From Aquimarina macrocephali JAMB N27 (GTDB lineage: Bacteria > Bacteroidota > Bacteroidia > Flavobacteriales > Flavobacteriaceae): a stretch of 40,416 nucleotides of DNA. Numbering within the stretch: the first letter of the stretch is position 1; the number at the start of each line of letters is the position of its first letter. Both the position numbers and the translations under genes were made by a program. The notes beneath the pieces are model-generated. The model was not told where the DNA came from and made no database searches. It saw only the letters and a program-made list of their open reading frames with translations. Of the stretch, positions 22,429 to 30,926 are shown piece by piece. The stretch covers positions 1 through 40,416 of the forward strand of contig NZ_JACA01000065.1 of NCBI RefSeq assembly GCF_000520995.1, written 5' to 3'.

Positions 22429-23095
22429 AATCCATTTTCGCAGTTAGGAAAGGCAAATTATCCAGGATATCGTCAAAGTTTTCTCTAGTCAAAACTTGAG
22501 CACCATATTCAATCATTTCTGATGGCCATTTTAATGATTTGTCCATAGCAATGTTTTCAAGTATTAAAACAGTTCTACCCAATCTTAAAGCTTCCCATCC
22601 CTGATGTCTTGTTCCACTTTTTTCTGATGCTTCAATAATGATTGTTGCATCACTAATTAAAGCCATTGTACGATTTCTAATAGGAAAGTTCGCAGGTCTT
22701 GAAGGATAATTAATTGGAAATTGAGATATCGCAAGATGTTCTTTTTTAATTCTCTCCAGTAAATCTTTGTTTTCTTTTGGATATACCTTGTCTAAAGGAG
22801 TGCCCAATACTGAAATAGTCTTTCCTCCTTGCTCAATCGCAGTGGTATGAGCAATTGTATCAACTCCCTCAGCAAGTCCGCTAACTACAGTTATAGATTT
22901 TTCAACAAGCTTCTTTGTAATAATTTTGGCTCTAACTTTACCTTCTGGACTAACTTTTCTTGAACCAACAACCGAAACTCTTTGACCCTCATATATTAAA
23001 CAAAAATTACCTTCAAAATAAAGTTCTTCAGGTGAATTTTTTAATTCAATTTCAGTCAGGTGTGATCTGTATTCGTTATAGCTGCTTATACCCAT
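22418..23095 (-). CDS. shosA: DprA-like protein, ShosA-like antitoxin
   Basis: In this 225-residue protein the Rossmann (SLOG-type) fold of DprA is plain: SVVGSRKVSPEG, VVSGLAEGVDTIAHTTAIEQ, TISVLGTPLDKVYPKEN, FPIRNRTMALISDATIIIEA, and SGTRHQGWEALRLGRTVLI. True DprA is longer, with N-terminal HhH and C-terminal winged-helix domains; both are missing here, as in the ShosA class. It is transcribed first in the pair, with the toxin start inside its end. The start at 23095 is the only ATG that leaves a normal N-terminus. Confidence 0.78.
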   Translation of the reverse strand: MGISSYNEYRSHLTEIELKNSPEELYFEGNFCLIYEGQRVSVVGSRKVSPEGKVRAKIITKKLVEKSITVVSGLAEGVDTIAHTTAIEQGGKTISVLGTPLDKVYPKENKDLLERIKKEHLAISQFPINYPSRPANFPIRNRTMALISDATIIIEASEKSGTRHQGWEALRLGRTVLILENIAMDKSLKWPSEMIEYGAQVLTRENFDDILDNLPFLTAKMDYAF

Positions 23096-23197
23096 TTGAA
23101 TAATGTACTATTATTATTGAACTTAAACAAAAATAAATCATTTTTTGTTATTCTATGTTGAATAATTTTAGAAAGATAATTATACTTCTTGAATTGA

Positions 23198-23434
23198 CTA
23201 GTATTCTTTAACAAACTCTAAAACCCAAAATATTTCGCTACTGTTTTGCTCTATATTTATCCTCTCATAAAATTGAATATAGGTTCCATTTAAACAGACA
23301 GATCTAACTTCTCTTGCATCACTTGGTAATTTATCCACTGGTACAATTGTATAATTGCGGTTCTTTCCAGTTTCTTTATGATAGGCTAGTAAAGTTTCTT
23401 CAATTCCCATTGTATTCATATAACTTATGTTCAA
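23198..23434 (-). CDS. 78-residue hypothetical protein
   Basis: A small soluble protein with a helical start (MGIEETLLAYHKETG if translated from the third ATG) and then mainly beta strands (YTIVPVDKLP, SVCLNGTYIQFYERI, IFWVLEFVKEY). It lies between the ShosTA pair and the pentapeptide gene, with about 100 and 80 bases of spacer, so it may be separately transcribed. No family recognised; it could be an accessory of the ShosTA pair or an orphan antitoxin-sized protein. Confidence 0.5.
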   Translation of the reverse strand: MNISYMNTMGIEETLLAYHKETGKNRNYTIVPVDKLPSDAREVRSVCLNGTYIQFYERINIEQNSSEIFWVLEFVKEY

Positions 23435-23513
23435 TTTCCCTTAATAGATAAAACGAATTTAGGCTTTATTAATTGTTACCAAATCTTATATAATGTATCC
23501 ATAAATTCGTTAA

Positions 23514-25073
23514 TTAAAGATTTATAGATTCAACAGTATACGTTTTTCTTTGTTCTTTTTCAACATCAATAAGTTCTTGTACGTTTTTAATGAATCTATC
23601 AAAAGACAAATAATTATTTCCATTGATATCTAACCCATTGCTTTTTAAACGCTTTAAATATTTCGCAGGCGTTCTTAGTGTATCAATTAAAACAAGGGAT
23701 TCTTTAGGCTCTTTTTCATATTTTAATAAATATTCATTTACATCTAAAAAATTATGTATCGTATCTTTTTGATTTAGCTTTTCAAGATAAAACCTCTGAA
23801 ATTTAAACCCTTTGTCTTTTCCGGATTTAGAGAATATAGTTTCATCAGTTGATATATGTTGAAAATATGAATTTGAAAAGCCAATAGCATTATTATCAAA
23901 AATCAAATTTTTCTTGTTTTCCGACAGTATATCATATTTTTCGGGTTTATTTTTCCCGAAGTATTTAGCAACGCTTTTCTCGTTAAAGGAGTAATCAAAA
24001 TAAGTAGAATAGGAATTCATTATAAGCAAAGATTCAAAAAAATTGTCTTCAAAACTTGATACTCTTGAGCTAGTATCTTCAAATCTTAGATCCTTGACAT
24101 AAGTGTTCTTAAAAAGTATTTCCTCTTTAAAGGTACACGTAAAAATTGCAAGGTGTTCAAAATGAGCATTTCTCATAGTTAATGAATTAAAGTCACAATA
24201 TTCAAATTTAACATGATCAGAAAATACATTATTTAAGGTAGCACCAGTAAAGTTACAGTACATGAAATTCACATTATCAAAATGTGAATAATCAAAATGA
24301 ATACCTCCAAAAGGAATATATCTAAAGGTGTAATCTTTTAATTCTGTATATGAAAAATCTCCTTCACTAAAAATATTCTCATAAGTGGAATCCCCTAATT
24401 CAGCATTAACCAAACTAACCAGCAATTGAGATCTTTCAGGACTTATTAATGAACTAAGGGTATCATTGGTAAGATATCTGTATGGTTTCAGGCTTCTGGA
24501 TAAAGAAACGATTCTTCCTACCAATTGCCTTGACAAATTTCTATCTGGATTTAACTTTTCATCTTTTAATTCTTCGTTGATAGCATCCATAACATTTGAA
24601 AACTGATAAACTAAAGATGATCTTCTGTTAGCTTCCTGTAGATAGACTCCTTGATCTAATCGTTTATTTTGGTTCTGAATAAGGTCATTTTGGTTTTGGA
24701 TTAGAACATTTTGGTTGTCTATTTTGTTATTCTGATTGCTCAACAGCTTTGTTTGTGCTATCAAAATAAAAAAAGGAAGTAGTGCTATTAAAACAGTAAA
24801 TAAACTGACTCTTGTTACCCGCCATATGATATTTGAAATAATATTTGATAGATTTTCAGATGAAATCTTTTTGGTACTGTTATATTCATCAATTCCTAGC
24901 TCTACTGAACTTTTCAAGTCTCTGCCTATAAAATATCCGAAAAAAGTCCTACCAAGCCAAAAGGCCGTTTTTCTCTTAAACTTGCTATTTTTTTTCCGTT
25001 TATCGAGTTCAGACCTTAATACACCATTCTCTTTTTTTAGTTCCTCGTATGTAGGCTCTTTCTCTTTATCCAT
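23514..25073 (-). CDS. Membrane protein with coiled coil and pentapeptide-like repeats
   Basis: 519 residues. An N-terminal coiled coil (EELKKENGVLRSELDKRKKN) and basic region lead to one strong membrane helix (about 89-108), then an Asn/Gln coiled coil built of LIQNQN-type repeats (112-138). A helical stretch follows, and then about 110 residues (around 232-345) of pentapeptide-like repeats with central Phe/Leu every fifth residue (FRYIPFGGIHFDYSHFDNVN, FTGATLNNVF, FEYCDFNSLTMRNAHF). The C-terminus is charged. Pentapeptide repeats form right-handed beta-helices. Membrane-anchored forms of this kind occur in bacterial genomic islands, but their function is mostly unknown. In this setting a role in defence is possible. 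Confidence 0.7.
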   Translation of the reverse strand: MDKEKEPTYEELKKENGVLRSELDKRKKNSKFKRKTAFWLGRTFFGYFIGRDLKSSVELGIDEYNSTKKISSENLSNIISNIIWRVTRVSLFTVLIALLPFFILIAQTKLLSNQNNKIDNQNVLIQNQNDLIQNQNKRLDQGVYLQEANRRSSLVYQFSNVMDAINEELKDEKLNPDRNLSRQLVGRIVSLSRSLKPYRYLTNDTLSSLISPERSQLLVSLVNAELGDSTYENIFSEGDFSYTELKDYTFRYIPFGGIHFDYSHFDNVNFMYCNFTGATLNNVFSDHVKFEYCDFNSLTMRNAHFEHLAIFTCTFKEEILFKNTYVKDLRFEDTSSRVSSFEDNFFESLLIMNSYSTYFDYSFNEKSVAKYFGKNKPEKYDILSENKKNLIFDNNAIGFSNSYFQHISTDETIFSKSGKDKGFKFQRFYLEKLNQKDTIHNFLDVNEYLLKYEKEPKESLVLIDTLRTPAKYLKRLKSNGLDINGNNYLSFDRFIKNVQELIDVEKEQRKTYTVESINL

Positions 25074-25204
25074 TTTTAAGTCTATTATGTATAGAACAGA
25101 TTAAAAATATCGCTTGGTTATATTTAATTTAATTCTAAAAAATTATCAGATTAAGTCTTAACGATTACAACTTATATCTCTACAATTAGTAATTACAAGT
25201 ATCT

Positions 25205-26863
25205 TTAAATTAGTTCAGGATATAAGTGACCATAAAGATGGGCAAAATCTTGATTATATTCTACTGAACTATGAGAATGATTACTCAGTTTTTTTTGAAA
25301 AGTCTTTTTCTTATCTAAAGAAATTACTTCCTTGAATAAGCCAGTTGATTTTAGGGTTGACTCAATATATTTCCAATATTCAGGATAATTATAAATTGCG
25401 TGATTCAACAAGGCTATCCAATTCTTGAATTTAAAACCTGTAATTTGTTTCTCGATGCAGCTATGAATTATACAAAGTACACGTTGTGATTTGAACGTAA
25501 ATAATTCTTGAAGTAGCCATTTAGGGACTTTTGATGCTAGTTGGCAAATTAAAATTAAACGCTGGTAATCTGCTTGTTCGACATAGCTCTTTTTGACTAT
25601 CGCTTCGTGTTTTTGTAGAAAAACAAACCCTCTCTTAAAAAAAAGCTCTAAGAATTGTTCTTTTGAATAAATGTTTTCATTTTTAAACAGATGATATAAA
25701 ACATCATTACCATTTTTATCTGTTTTATTGATATCAAAATGAATATTAGAATTCAATATAAATTCAAAAAATCCGTATTCACTATTCTCACCATTTTGTA
25801 CCCACCTAAACAATCTTTCTTTTTCGTCTATCTGTAATCGATTATTTAGCAATTCAAGTTCTGATACTTTAAATAACTGTAGTTCATACTTTAACTCCTT
25901 AAAATCCGAATATTTTCTTTTTTTCTCAACAGATATTTTTTCTAAAAAATCATAAACCCTATAGGTTATCTTTTCTTGCTCTTCATTTATTCTCCTCTGG
26001 TTGTCAATTTCCTTTTTTTTCTTATCGATTTTAAATTGATTCCTTCTTTGGATCATCAATAAATCCTCCTTATTCTTCAAAAAATTATAAAAATAAACCT
26101 CTTTATTATTTTCATCAAAGGTTAATTTATCCAATGTTATATTTACATCGTTCCATTGATCATAAAACTTATTAACTGAGGATAGATGGGTTTGTTTGAA
26201 CTTACAATTTAACCTAAACTCTTTAACTTTATCATCAAATCTAAAGTAGTTCTGATGCACGGATAGATACTTTATATCTTTTTCAGTTTGTGTATTGCCT
26301 AGCACATCAAAATTATCAAGAATCCAGATAAGATATATTCCCTTTTGTTTATAGAAATCAAACCTGCTTAAAATGTACTTTTGTGATAAATTCGATAGTT
26401 GAATTTCAAAGACTATTTCTTTTCCTTTATATTGACAATAGATATCTGGTTTTCTTTTATCTCCTTGATCGTTATAAATAAATCTGTTATCTATCCATAA
26501 ATTTTGAATTTGTGGTACATCCTTTAAATATTTTCCTATTACTTTTTTAAGAAAGATATGTCTCTCTGACTCTTTACTTTTTAGACAATCATAGTAGCGA
26601 TTTTCTTCTTCTAATGTGAATTTTTCATCTTTCAGTATACAATTTGAAGAACCAGGAGAATGTCGTAAATAAATTTTATCATATTTACTTGAAGAAATGA
26701 CCAGTGGATTGTCGCATTCCAAACAATGTAAACCAAATTCTTCCCGATTGTATGCCTCTCTATATTTATGTGCAATCTTACTCTCTTGAAACATCAAACT
26801 CGCATCAATTACTTCTCCTGTATCCCTATTTAATGCATATTTTATTGCTCTCTCAAATTTCAT
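25205..26863 (-). CDS. CoiA/DUF6035-like protein with zinc motif and nuclease-like core
   Basis: 552 residues. The N-terminal part carries cysteine/histidine ligands (CLEC 47-50, LRHSPGSSNC 67-75). A PD-(D/E)xK-like nuclease core follows: ESERHIFLKKVIGKYL (Glu100), RKPDIYCQYKGKEIVFEIQL (Asp140, Glu153, Gln155) and a following SRFDFYKQKGIYLIWIL. This is the competence-protein CoiA/DUF6035 pattern. Residues about 270-330 form a charged coiled coil, and the C-terminal 200 residues are helical with one ankyrin-like segment (NIHFDINKTDKNGNDVLYHL). True competence is unlikely here; a stand-alone cargo nuclease involved in defence is more plausible. Confidence 0.7.
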   Translation of the reverse strand: MKFERAIKYALNRDTGEVIDASLMFQESKIAHKYREAYNREEFGLHCLECDNPLVISSSKYDKIYLRHSPGSSNCILKDEKFTLEEENRYYDCLKSKESERHIFLKKVIGKYLKDVPQIQNLWIDNRFIYNDQGDKRKPDIYCQYKGKEIVFEIQLSNLSQKYILSRFDFYKQKGIYLIWILDNFDVLGNTQTEKDIKYLSVHQNYFRFDDKVKEFRLNCKFKQTHLSSVNKFYDQWNDVNITLDKLTFDENNKEVYFYNFLKNKEDLLMIQRRNQFKIDKKKKEIDNQRRINEEQEKITYRVYDFLEKISVEKKRKYSDFKELKYELQLFKVSELELLNNRLQIDEKERLFRWVQNGENSEYGFFEFILNSNIHFDINKTDKNGNDVLYHLFKNENIYSKEQFLELFFKRGFVFLQKHEAIVKKSYVEQADYQRLILICQLASKVPKWLLQELFTFKSQRVLCIIHSCIEKQITGFKFKNWIALLNHAIYNYPEYWKYIESTLKSTGLFKEVISLDKKKTFQKKLSNHSHSSVEYNQDFAHLYGHLYPELI

Positions 26864-27017
26864 GTTCTTGATTATAATATAATTAATGTTATTCGACGCT
26901 ATCCAAATTAAAATTATAAAAAAAGAATTCCTTACTCAACTTTAATAGTCATAAGTAAAGATAAATGTACCAAGAATTAGTTATTCATTTGGATTATTCT
27001 AAGCTTTTAATCTTGTT

Positions 27018-27965
27018 TTAAACTGGACTATGAAATTTGTCATCGTGATAGCGTAGGTAATCTGCAATCAGTTTAATAATAGCCGCATTTCGATTTGGAT
27101 AAATGGGTTTATCATAAAAATCTCGTTCATTCAACATCATACGAATGGTTGATTTTTCTTCCTGATCTATAAACCGTTTACACCCTCGGATATAGGCTGC
27201 TCTGGTACATCCACTAACTTTTCGTCTGCGCATATCGATATACACAAAAAAACTTCTCTGTTTTTTATATTCATCTTCTGTCTTAAACCTACCTTCATCC
27301 ATAGCCTTAGAACATAGATCGTACTGTTCATTAATTATGAGTTGTGCTATTCTTACAATCGAATAATTAGGGATTCTTTCTTTATATTTTGTAATAGGGT
27401 CAAGTTGATGATGCAATCGTATCCAGGTGCATGCCTGAAATTGTGTCGTTGTAACTTTACCTAAAGATTGATGTAAAAACAAAATATCTATTCCTTTATG
27501 TCTCACTGTAGTTAAAGCTCCAATGATAGACTGGCCTTTTGCTCCACTCATATAACTATCCACATCATCCAGTACCACAAGTCCATTTTTAAAATGATTC
27601 ACGATCTTTTCTGCTACTTCCCTCTTTTCTATATTGCTCATGGCATTCCCATCACTATTAAAAGGAAGAATTCTTCTGACAGCTACCTTTGTTAATGCTT
27701 TGATGTAGTTTGGGCTTACGGTACGGAAAGTAGGATAATCGTGGCCATTCGTATCAAATGCTAAAACTTTTCTCCCTTTTTTACCGATTTCCGGATTATC
27801 TGCCATATAATATTTGATCTCCTGATTGGTGCGGTATGTTTTCCCAACTCCGGTTTCCCCAATAATAAGCATCACAAAAGGATCTCGTTCTAAGTCCTCA
27901 TTACTATAGACAATAGGTTTTCTACCTCTGGCAGTTTTTTTCTTAGTCCTAGATTTTGTAATCAT
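27018..27965 (-). CDS. FtsK/HerA-A32-type packaging ATPase candidate
   Basis: The start at 27965 (MITKSRTKKKTARGRKPIVY) lies 7 bases after the stop of the upstream gene; a longer frame would overlap it by 89 bases. 315 residues: a basic N-terminus, Walker A GETGVGKT (36-43), an internal strand RKVLAFDTNG, Walker B GLVVLDDVD (128-136), and TTVRHKGIDILFLHQS (152-167). The RH...I...Q pattern there is characteristic of A32-like and Zot-like packaging or secretion ATPases, with Gln166 as sensor. These motors drive DNA into membrane-containing or filamentous viruses. No membrane helix is seen, which argues against Zot and for the A32/PRD1-P9 type. Conjugative coupling proteins are larger. Confidence 0.7.
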   Translation of the reverse strand: MITKSRTKKKTARGRKPIVYSNEDLERDPFVMLIIGETGVGKTYRTNQEIKYYMADNPEIGKKGRKVLAFDTNGHDYPTFRTVSPNYIKALTKVAVRRILPFNSDGNAMSNIEKREVAEKIVNHFKNGLVVLDDVDSYMSGAKGQSIIGALTTVRHKGIDILFLHQSLGKVTTTQFQACTWIRLHHQLDPITKYKERIPNYSIVRIAQLIINEQYDLCSKAMDEGRFKTEDEYKKQRSFFVYIDMRRRKVSGCTRAAYIRGCKRFIDQEEKSTIRMMLNERDFYDKPIYPNRNAAIIKLIADYLRYHDDKFHSPV

Positions 27966-27972
27966 ATCTTCA

Positions 27973-28932
27973 TCACTCTGCACTATCTTCTGCCACTTCC
28001 ATAATCGCATTTTCCATTCTTGATTCTTCATCATATTGTTCTTCAACACTAACAGGGTCAATAATTTCTTTTTCTTTTAATAGCTCTTCTTCTTGTTTAG
28101 GTTCTAGTTCCCCATTGATGTTCTCATAGGCTGTTTCCAGTATATCTTTTTTTGGGTCATCTGATTCTAAATCCCGATCTGAATACCCTTTCTCTTCTCT
28201 TACGATATCCAAAATTCTTTCTACTAAAAGATCATTTTCTGCTTTGATTTCCATAATCACTCGCCCTTTTTTAAATAAAATCGATAATACTACAGCCATC
28301 AATTGTTTTTCAGGAGTAAGCTTTTTTGCTTTTCTTTTCAGTATTTGAACCAATAATGGTTTTAGTAAGGCTTTATCTTCCTTATCTAATTTTATCCGCT
28401 TTACATTCTTTTCATTCTGTAGATCAATTAATTCTATAATCTCATCAAAATCATAAAACTCTTTATGCTTTTTGATCTTAACAAAATATCCACCTCCAAG
28501 ATCAATGAGATTATTAACCGTTCCGAAAATACTATCAGCAGCTTGTTTGGCTGCAGCCGTTGGTAGTTCAAATTCTTCCTTCTCCGTATCATCATTAGTA
28601 TGCGAATTCTTATCACCCATATTTGACTCATCCTCACTTCCTCCTCCAATTTCTTGTTCTGGTGCATCTAAAGGTGTTTCATTTCTCGCCTCAAAATTTT
28701 CTTGCTCCATTTCTTTTCTTGAATTTTCTTCTTCACTTCTGGGGTCATTCCTTTGTCCCGGTCTATCCGGTTTCCATATATTCCAATCATCAGATTTTGC
28801 CACTCCAGCTATTTCTTTTTCAATGACTGCTTGATTTAATGGGCTAAGTTCTTCATCTTGTATCTCTTCAAAACCTATATTGTTTGGATTTTTTAATACA
28901 TCTACCACTTCTTTTTCTAACTCTTTCTTCAT
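27973..28932 (-). CDS. Acidic protein preceding the packaging ATPase
   Basis: The 319-residue protein has a highly acidic, low-complexity N-terminus (to about 120), then a helical domain (ELPTAAAKQAADSIFGTVNN, GGGYFVKIKKHKEFYDFDEI, KEDKALLKPLLVQILKRKAK, KLTPEKQLMAVVLSILFKKG) and an acidic tail. The helical domain has the amphipathic rhythm of a membrane-surface or scaffold protein. The gene directly precedes the ATPase. The acidic, disordered flanks and position are compatible with a scaffold or packaging partner. No family recognised with certainty. Confidence 0.6.
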   Translation of the reverse strand: MKKELEKEVVDVLKNPNNIGFEEIQDEELSPLNQAVIEKEIAGVAKSDDWNIWKPDRPGQRNDPRSEEENSRKEMEQENFEARNETPLDAPEQEIGGGSEDESNMGDKNSHTNDDTEKEEFELPTAAAKQAADSIFGTVNNLIDLGGGYFVKIKKHKEFYDFDEIIELIDLQNEKNVKRIKLDKEDKALLKPLLVQILKRKAKKLTPEKQLMAVVLSILFKKGRVIMEIKAENDLLVERILDIVREEKGYSDRDLESDDPKKDILETAYENINGELEPKQEEELLKEKEIIDPVSVEEQYDEESRMENAIMEVAEDSAE

Positions 28933-28938
28933 GTGTTC

Positions 28939-29394
28939 TTAGTTTATTTTTGCTATAAATTGAATAAGGTTCTCTTCTAAAGTTTCATATCGCCCAACGA
29001 AGGATTTATTAAATTGTGGAATAGATAGGGTTTCTTTACATCTTTTGATATGATAATAAGCTCCAAACTTTCCTTGATCAAAATACTTTCCTATCTCATT
29101 GTAACTTAATCTGGTAAATTGATTTAGGATATGATAGCTTGCCATACGAGCTTCTTTGAACTGTTTTGTCAGCTTACCATTTAACTCTTTATGTTCTACT
29201 TCAAAAATTTTAAATGCTTCAGAAGTCACAAAAGCTGTTATCAACTTAATACGCTGATTTTTATGTTTCCGAACCTTAGTGGTTCCCGATAATTGACGTA
29301 TGATTTTTATAGTTTTAGGCACCCCAAATTTGCCAACCAACTTATCAATTCCTTGTTGTAAATCTGAATACTCTTTTCCTGCTGTTTCTCCCAT
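28939..29394 (-). CDS. DnaA domain IV-like DNA-binding protein
   Basis: 151 residues. The N-terminal ~45 residues hold a helical segment (DLQQGIDKLVGKFGVPKTIK). The C-terminal ~90 residues resemble the DnaA C-terminal (domain IV) helix-turn-helix: KEARMASYHILNQFTRLSYN with Arg and Tyr at the usual sites, EIGKYFDQGKFGAYYHIKRC, then a helical end. In DnaA this domain binds origin boxes; stand-alone versions act in plasmid or phage replication or as regulators. It lies in the same - strand run as the helicase and ATPase and may bind an origin of the element. The assignment is by pattern. Confidence 0.55.
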   Translation of the reverse strand: MGETAGKEYSDLQQGIDKLVGKFGVPKTIKIIRQLSGTTKVRKHKNQRIKLITAFVTSEAFKIFEVEHKELNGKLTKQFKEARMASYHILNQFTRLSYNEIGKYFDQGKFGAYYHIKRCKETLSIPQFNKSFVGRYETLEENLIQFIAKIN

Positions 29395-29432
29395 ATCTCT
29401 AATTTGTTTACATTCGTTACAAGACTAAGCCA

Positions 29433-29924
29433 TCACTTTTTTAAGGAGACAATTTTGTATACATGAAAGAAAACTGACATTCTTTTCAATATGTAGTTGC
29501 CAATAATGACATCCCTTTCTATTTTTGCCTTTATACCCATATCTATCAGTTCTGATTTTCTAATATTTTTTGTTCTCCCCATAGCAACCAATTCTTGTAC
29601 TATGGTTTGATCGGTACGTATCTTTGCTTTTACTTTCTTTTTAAGAGATTCTTTAACCAAAGGGGATTTCATAAGCTCCTCTAATCGATCATTATTTTCT
29701 AACTGATCTTCGTATTCTTCTTCTATATCGCCAAGGATTTCATAGTCAAGTTGCTCTAATTGCTCTAATAATTCCTTACGGTCTGAATCCTGGATAGCGT
29801 CAAAGAGTTTGTGTAGCTTCCAGAAAATACTGATTTTCTCTACTAGTGGTTTTGGTAAATCATTTTTATTAAGGCCATTGGCCTCCAAAAAAACAGTAAA
29901 CTTTACTTCTTTCATTTTTTTCAT
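29433..29924 (-). CDS. 163-residue helical hypothetical protein
   Basis: Two ATGs (29924 and 29915) are possible. The product is helical and strongly charged (LLEQLEQLDYEILGDIEEEY, PLVKESLKKKVKAKIRTDQT), without membrane segments, ending in a hydrophobic stretch FFHVYKIVSLKK. It lies between the DnaA-like and two-TM genes. No family recognised; a structural or regulatory role is not distinguishable. Confidence 0.5.
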   Translation of the reverse strand: MKKMKEVKFTVFLEANGLNKNDLPKPLVEKISIFWKLHKLFDAIQDSDRKELLEQLEQLDYEILGDIEEEYEDQLENNDRLEELMKSPLVKESLKKKVKAKIRTDQTIVQELVAMGRTKNIRKSELIDMGIKAKIERDVIIGNYILKRMSVFFHVYKIVSLKK

Positions 29925-29944
29925 TTCAAAAAGGTTATGTTTAA

Positions 29945-30196
29945 TTATGCTGCAACAAGGTTTCCCGCTGTTTTGGCTTCTATTGATTTTTCGATTTGAT
30001 AGGATAGCAATGCCGTCAATGCAGATGTCGCTAATACTACACCCATATTTTTGGCAAGTTCTTTTCCTTTAGGAATGCCAAACTTGAACTCTTTTCTATT
30101 GGCATTCGTGCCGAGATTATAATACACCAAAGCTTCTGCAAATCCAATGGCTAACCCAACTCCTGTTATGATTACTACTGTTTTATCAATTTTCAT
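29945..30196 (-). CDS. 83-residue two-TM protein
   Basis: Two predicted membrane helices (about 6-26 and 48-68) are linked by a polar basic loop (NANRKEFKFGIPKGKELAKN), with a polar C-terminus. It resembles the small membrane proteins of the 2-15 kb cluster in size and composition but sits in the replication/packaging run. It could be a further particle-membrane protein or a holin-like protein. No family recognised. Confidence 0.55.
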   Translation of the reverse strand: MKIDKTVVIITGVGLAIGFAEALVYYNLGTNANRKEFKFGIPKGKELAKNMGVVLATSALTALLSYQIEKSIEAKTAGNLVAA

Positions 30197-30217
30197 ACTT
30201 TCTGTTTTAACCGTTTA

Positions 30218-30907
30218 TTATTGTTCTAATTTTTCTTCGATTTTTTCATATCGTTCCTTCAGTTCTTCATTATCCTTTTGTCCCTTTATAGCGTTCATCT
30301 TATAAATTTTTAACAGGGATCGATGCGCATTTCTTAAAAATTTATTAGCTTCCTTTTGAACCTCCAAATCATCTTTTAACCCTTTTGGAATTAGGTTTCC
30401 TAATGAAACAAAGTGACCTTTAATTTTAGCGTATCGCGTAGGTTGGGGTTTTGGCCCTTCTAACTTTCGTTTTTCTTCTCTGTACATTTTCATTTTTACC
30501 CGACACACCTTCACTTCTTCCTCCAATTCATTGATTTCTGCCTTTGTAGCCTCTTGTTTAGGCTTTGAGGTAGGGGTTTTCTTTTTTTTACTCTTAGCTG
30601 TTTCGGAAGGTTTCTTTTGGGTAGTGGTATTTGCTTTTTTTTGAGTCTTTTTCTTCTCTTTTGCCTTTTTATCTTTTACTTCAGTAACATCTTCACAAGG
30701 ATTCTCCAAGGCAGAAGGCAACGCTTCTGGTGAATATTTGCTGATCATTTGATATACCTTATCAACACTCCCCTGATATATTTCGGCTGCTTTTTCTTTA
30801 TCCTCTGCTTCCTTAAAATCCTTTATAACATCTTCAGCAAAGGATCTCACTTTTTTACTATCAATTTTGTTTAGGTCAATTTTTAATAGGTCTTGAATCG
30901 TTATCAT
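30218..30907 (-). CDS. 229-residue Lys-rich, coiled-coil protein
   Basis: The N-terminal ~75 residues are helical (MITIQDLLKIDLNKIDSKKV, FAEDVIKDFKEAEDKEKAAE). A long Lys/Thr/Pro-rich linker with runs of KK follows (about 80-120), then a C-terminal helical region (LEEEVKVCRVKMKMYREEKR, ANKFLRNAHRSLLKIYKMNA). There is no membrane helix. The Lys-rich linker suggests nucleic-acid contact. It is co-oriented with, and 19 bases from, the next gene in the operon. No family named. Confidence 0.5.
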   Translation of the reverse strand: MITIQDLLKIDLNKIDSKKVRSFAEDVIKDFKEAEDKEKAAEIYQGSVDKVYQMISKYSPEALPSALENPCEDVTEVKDKKAKEKKKTQKKANTTTQKKPSETAKSKKKKTPTSKPKQEATKAEINELEEEVKVCRVKMKMYREEKRKLEGPKPQPTRYAKIKGHFVSLGNLIPKGLKDDLEVQKEANKFLRNAHRSLLKIYKMNAIKGQKDNEELKERYEKIEEKLEQ

Positions 30908-30926
30908 CTCTTTTAGTTTTAAATAA

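Noticed and set aside
21805..23095. Natural competence genes (comF, dprA)
   Set aside because: The DprA-like protein lacks the usual flanking domains, the PRTase lacks the ComF zinc finger, and the two overlap as in ShosTA.
24640..24740. Tandem repeat as a DNA-level element
   Set aside because: It encodes the LIQNQN coiled-coil repeats of the pentapeptide protein and needs no other explanation.
27018..27965. Reading the ATPase as Zot and the element as a large filamentous phage
   Set aside because: The 56-residue coat-like protein fits, but the ATPase has no membrane helix, no rolling-circle initiator or adsorption protein is seen, and the lysis genes contradict secretion without lysis.
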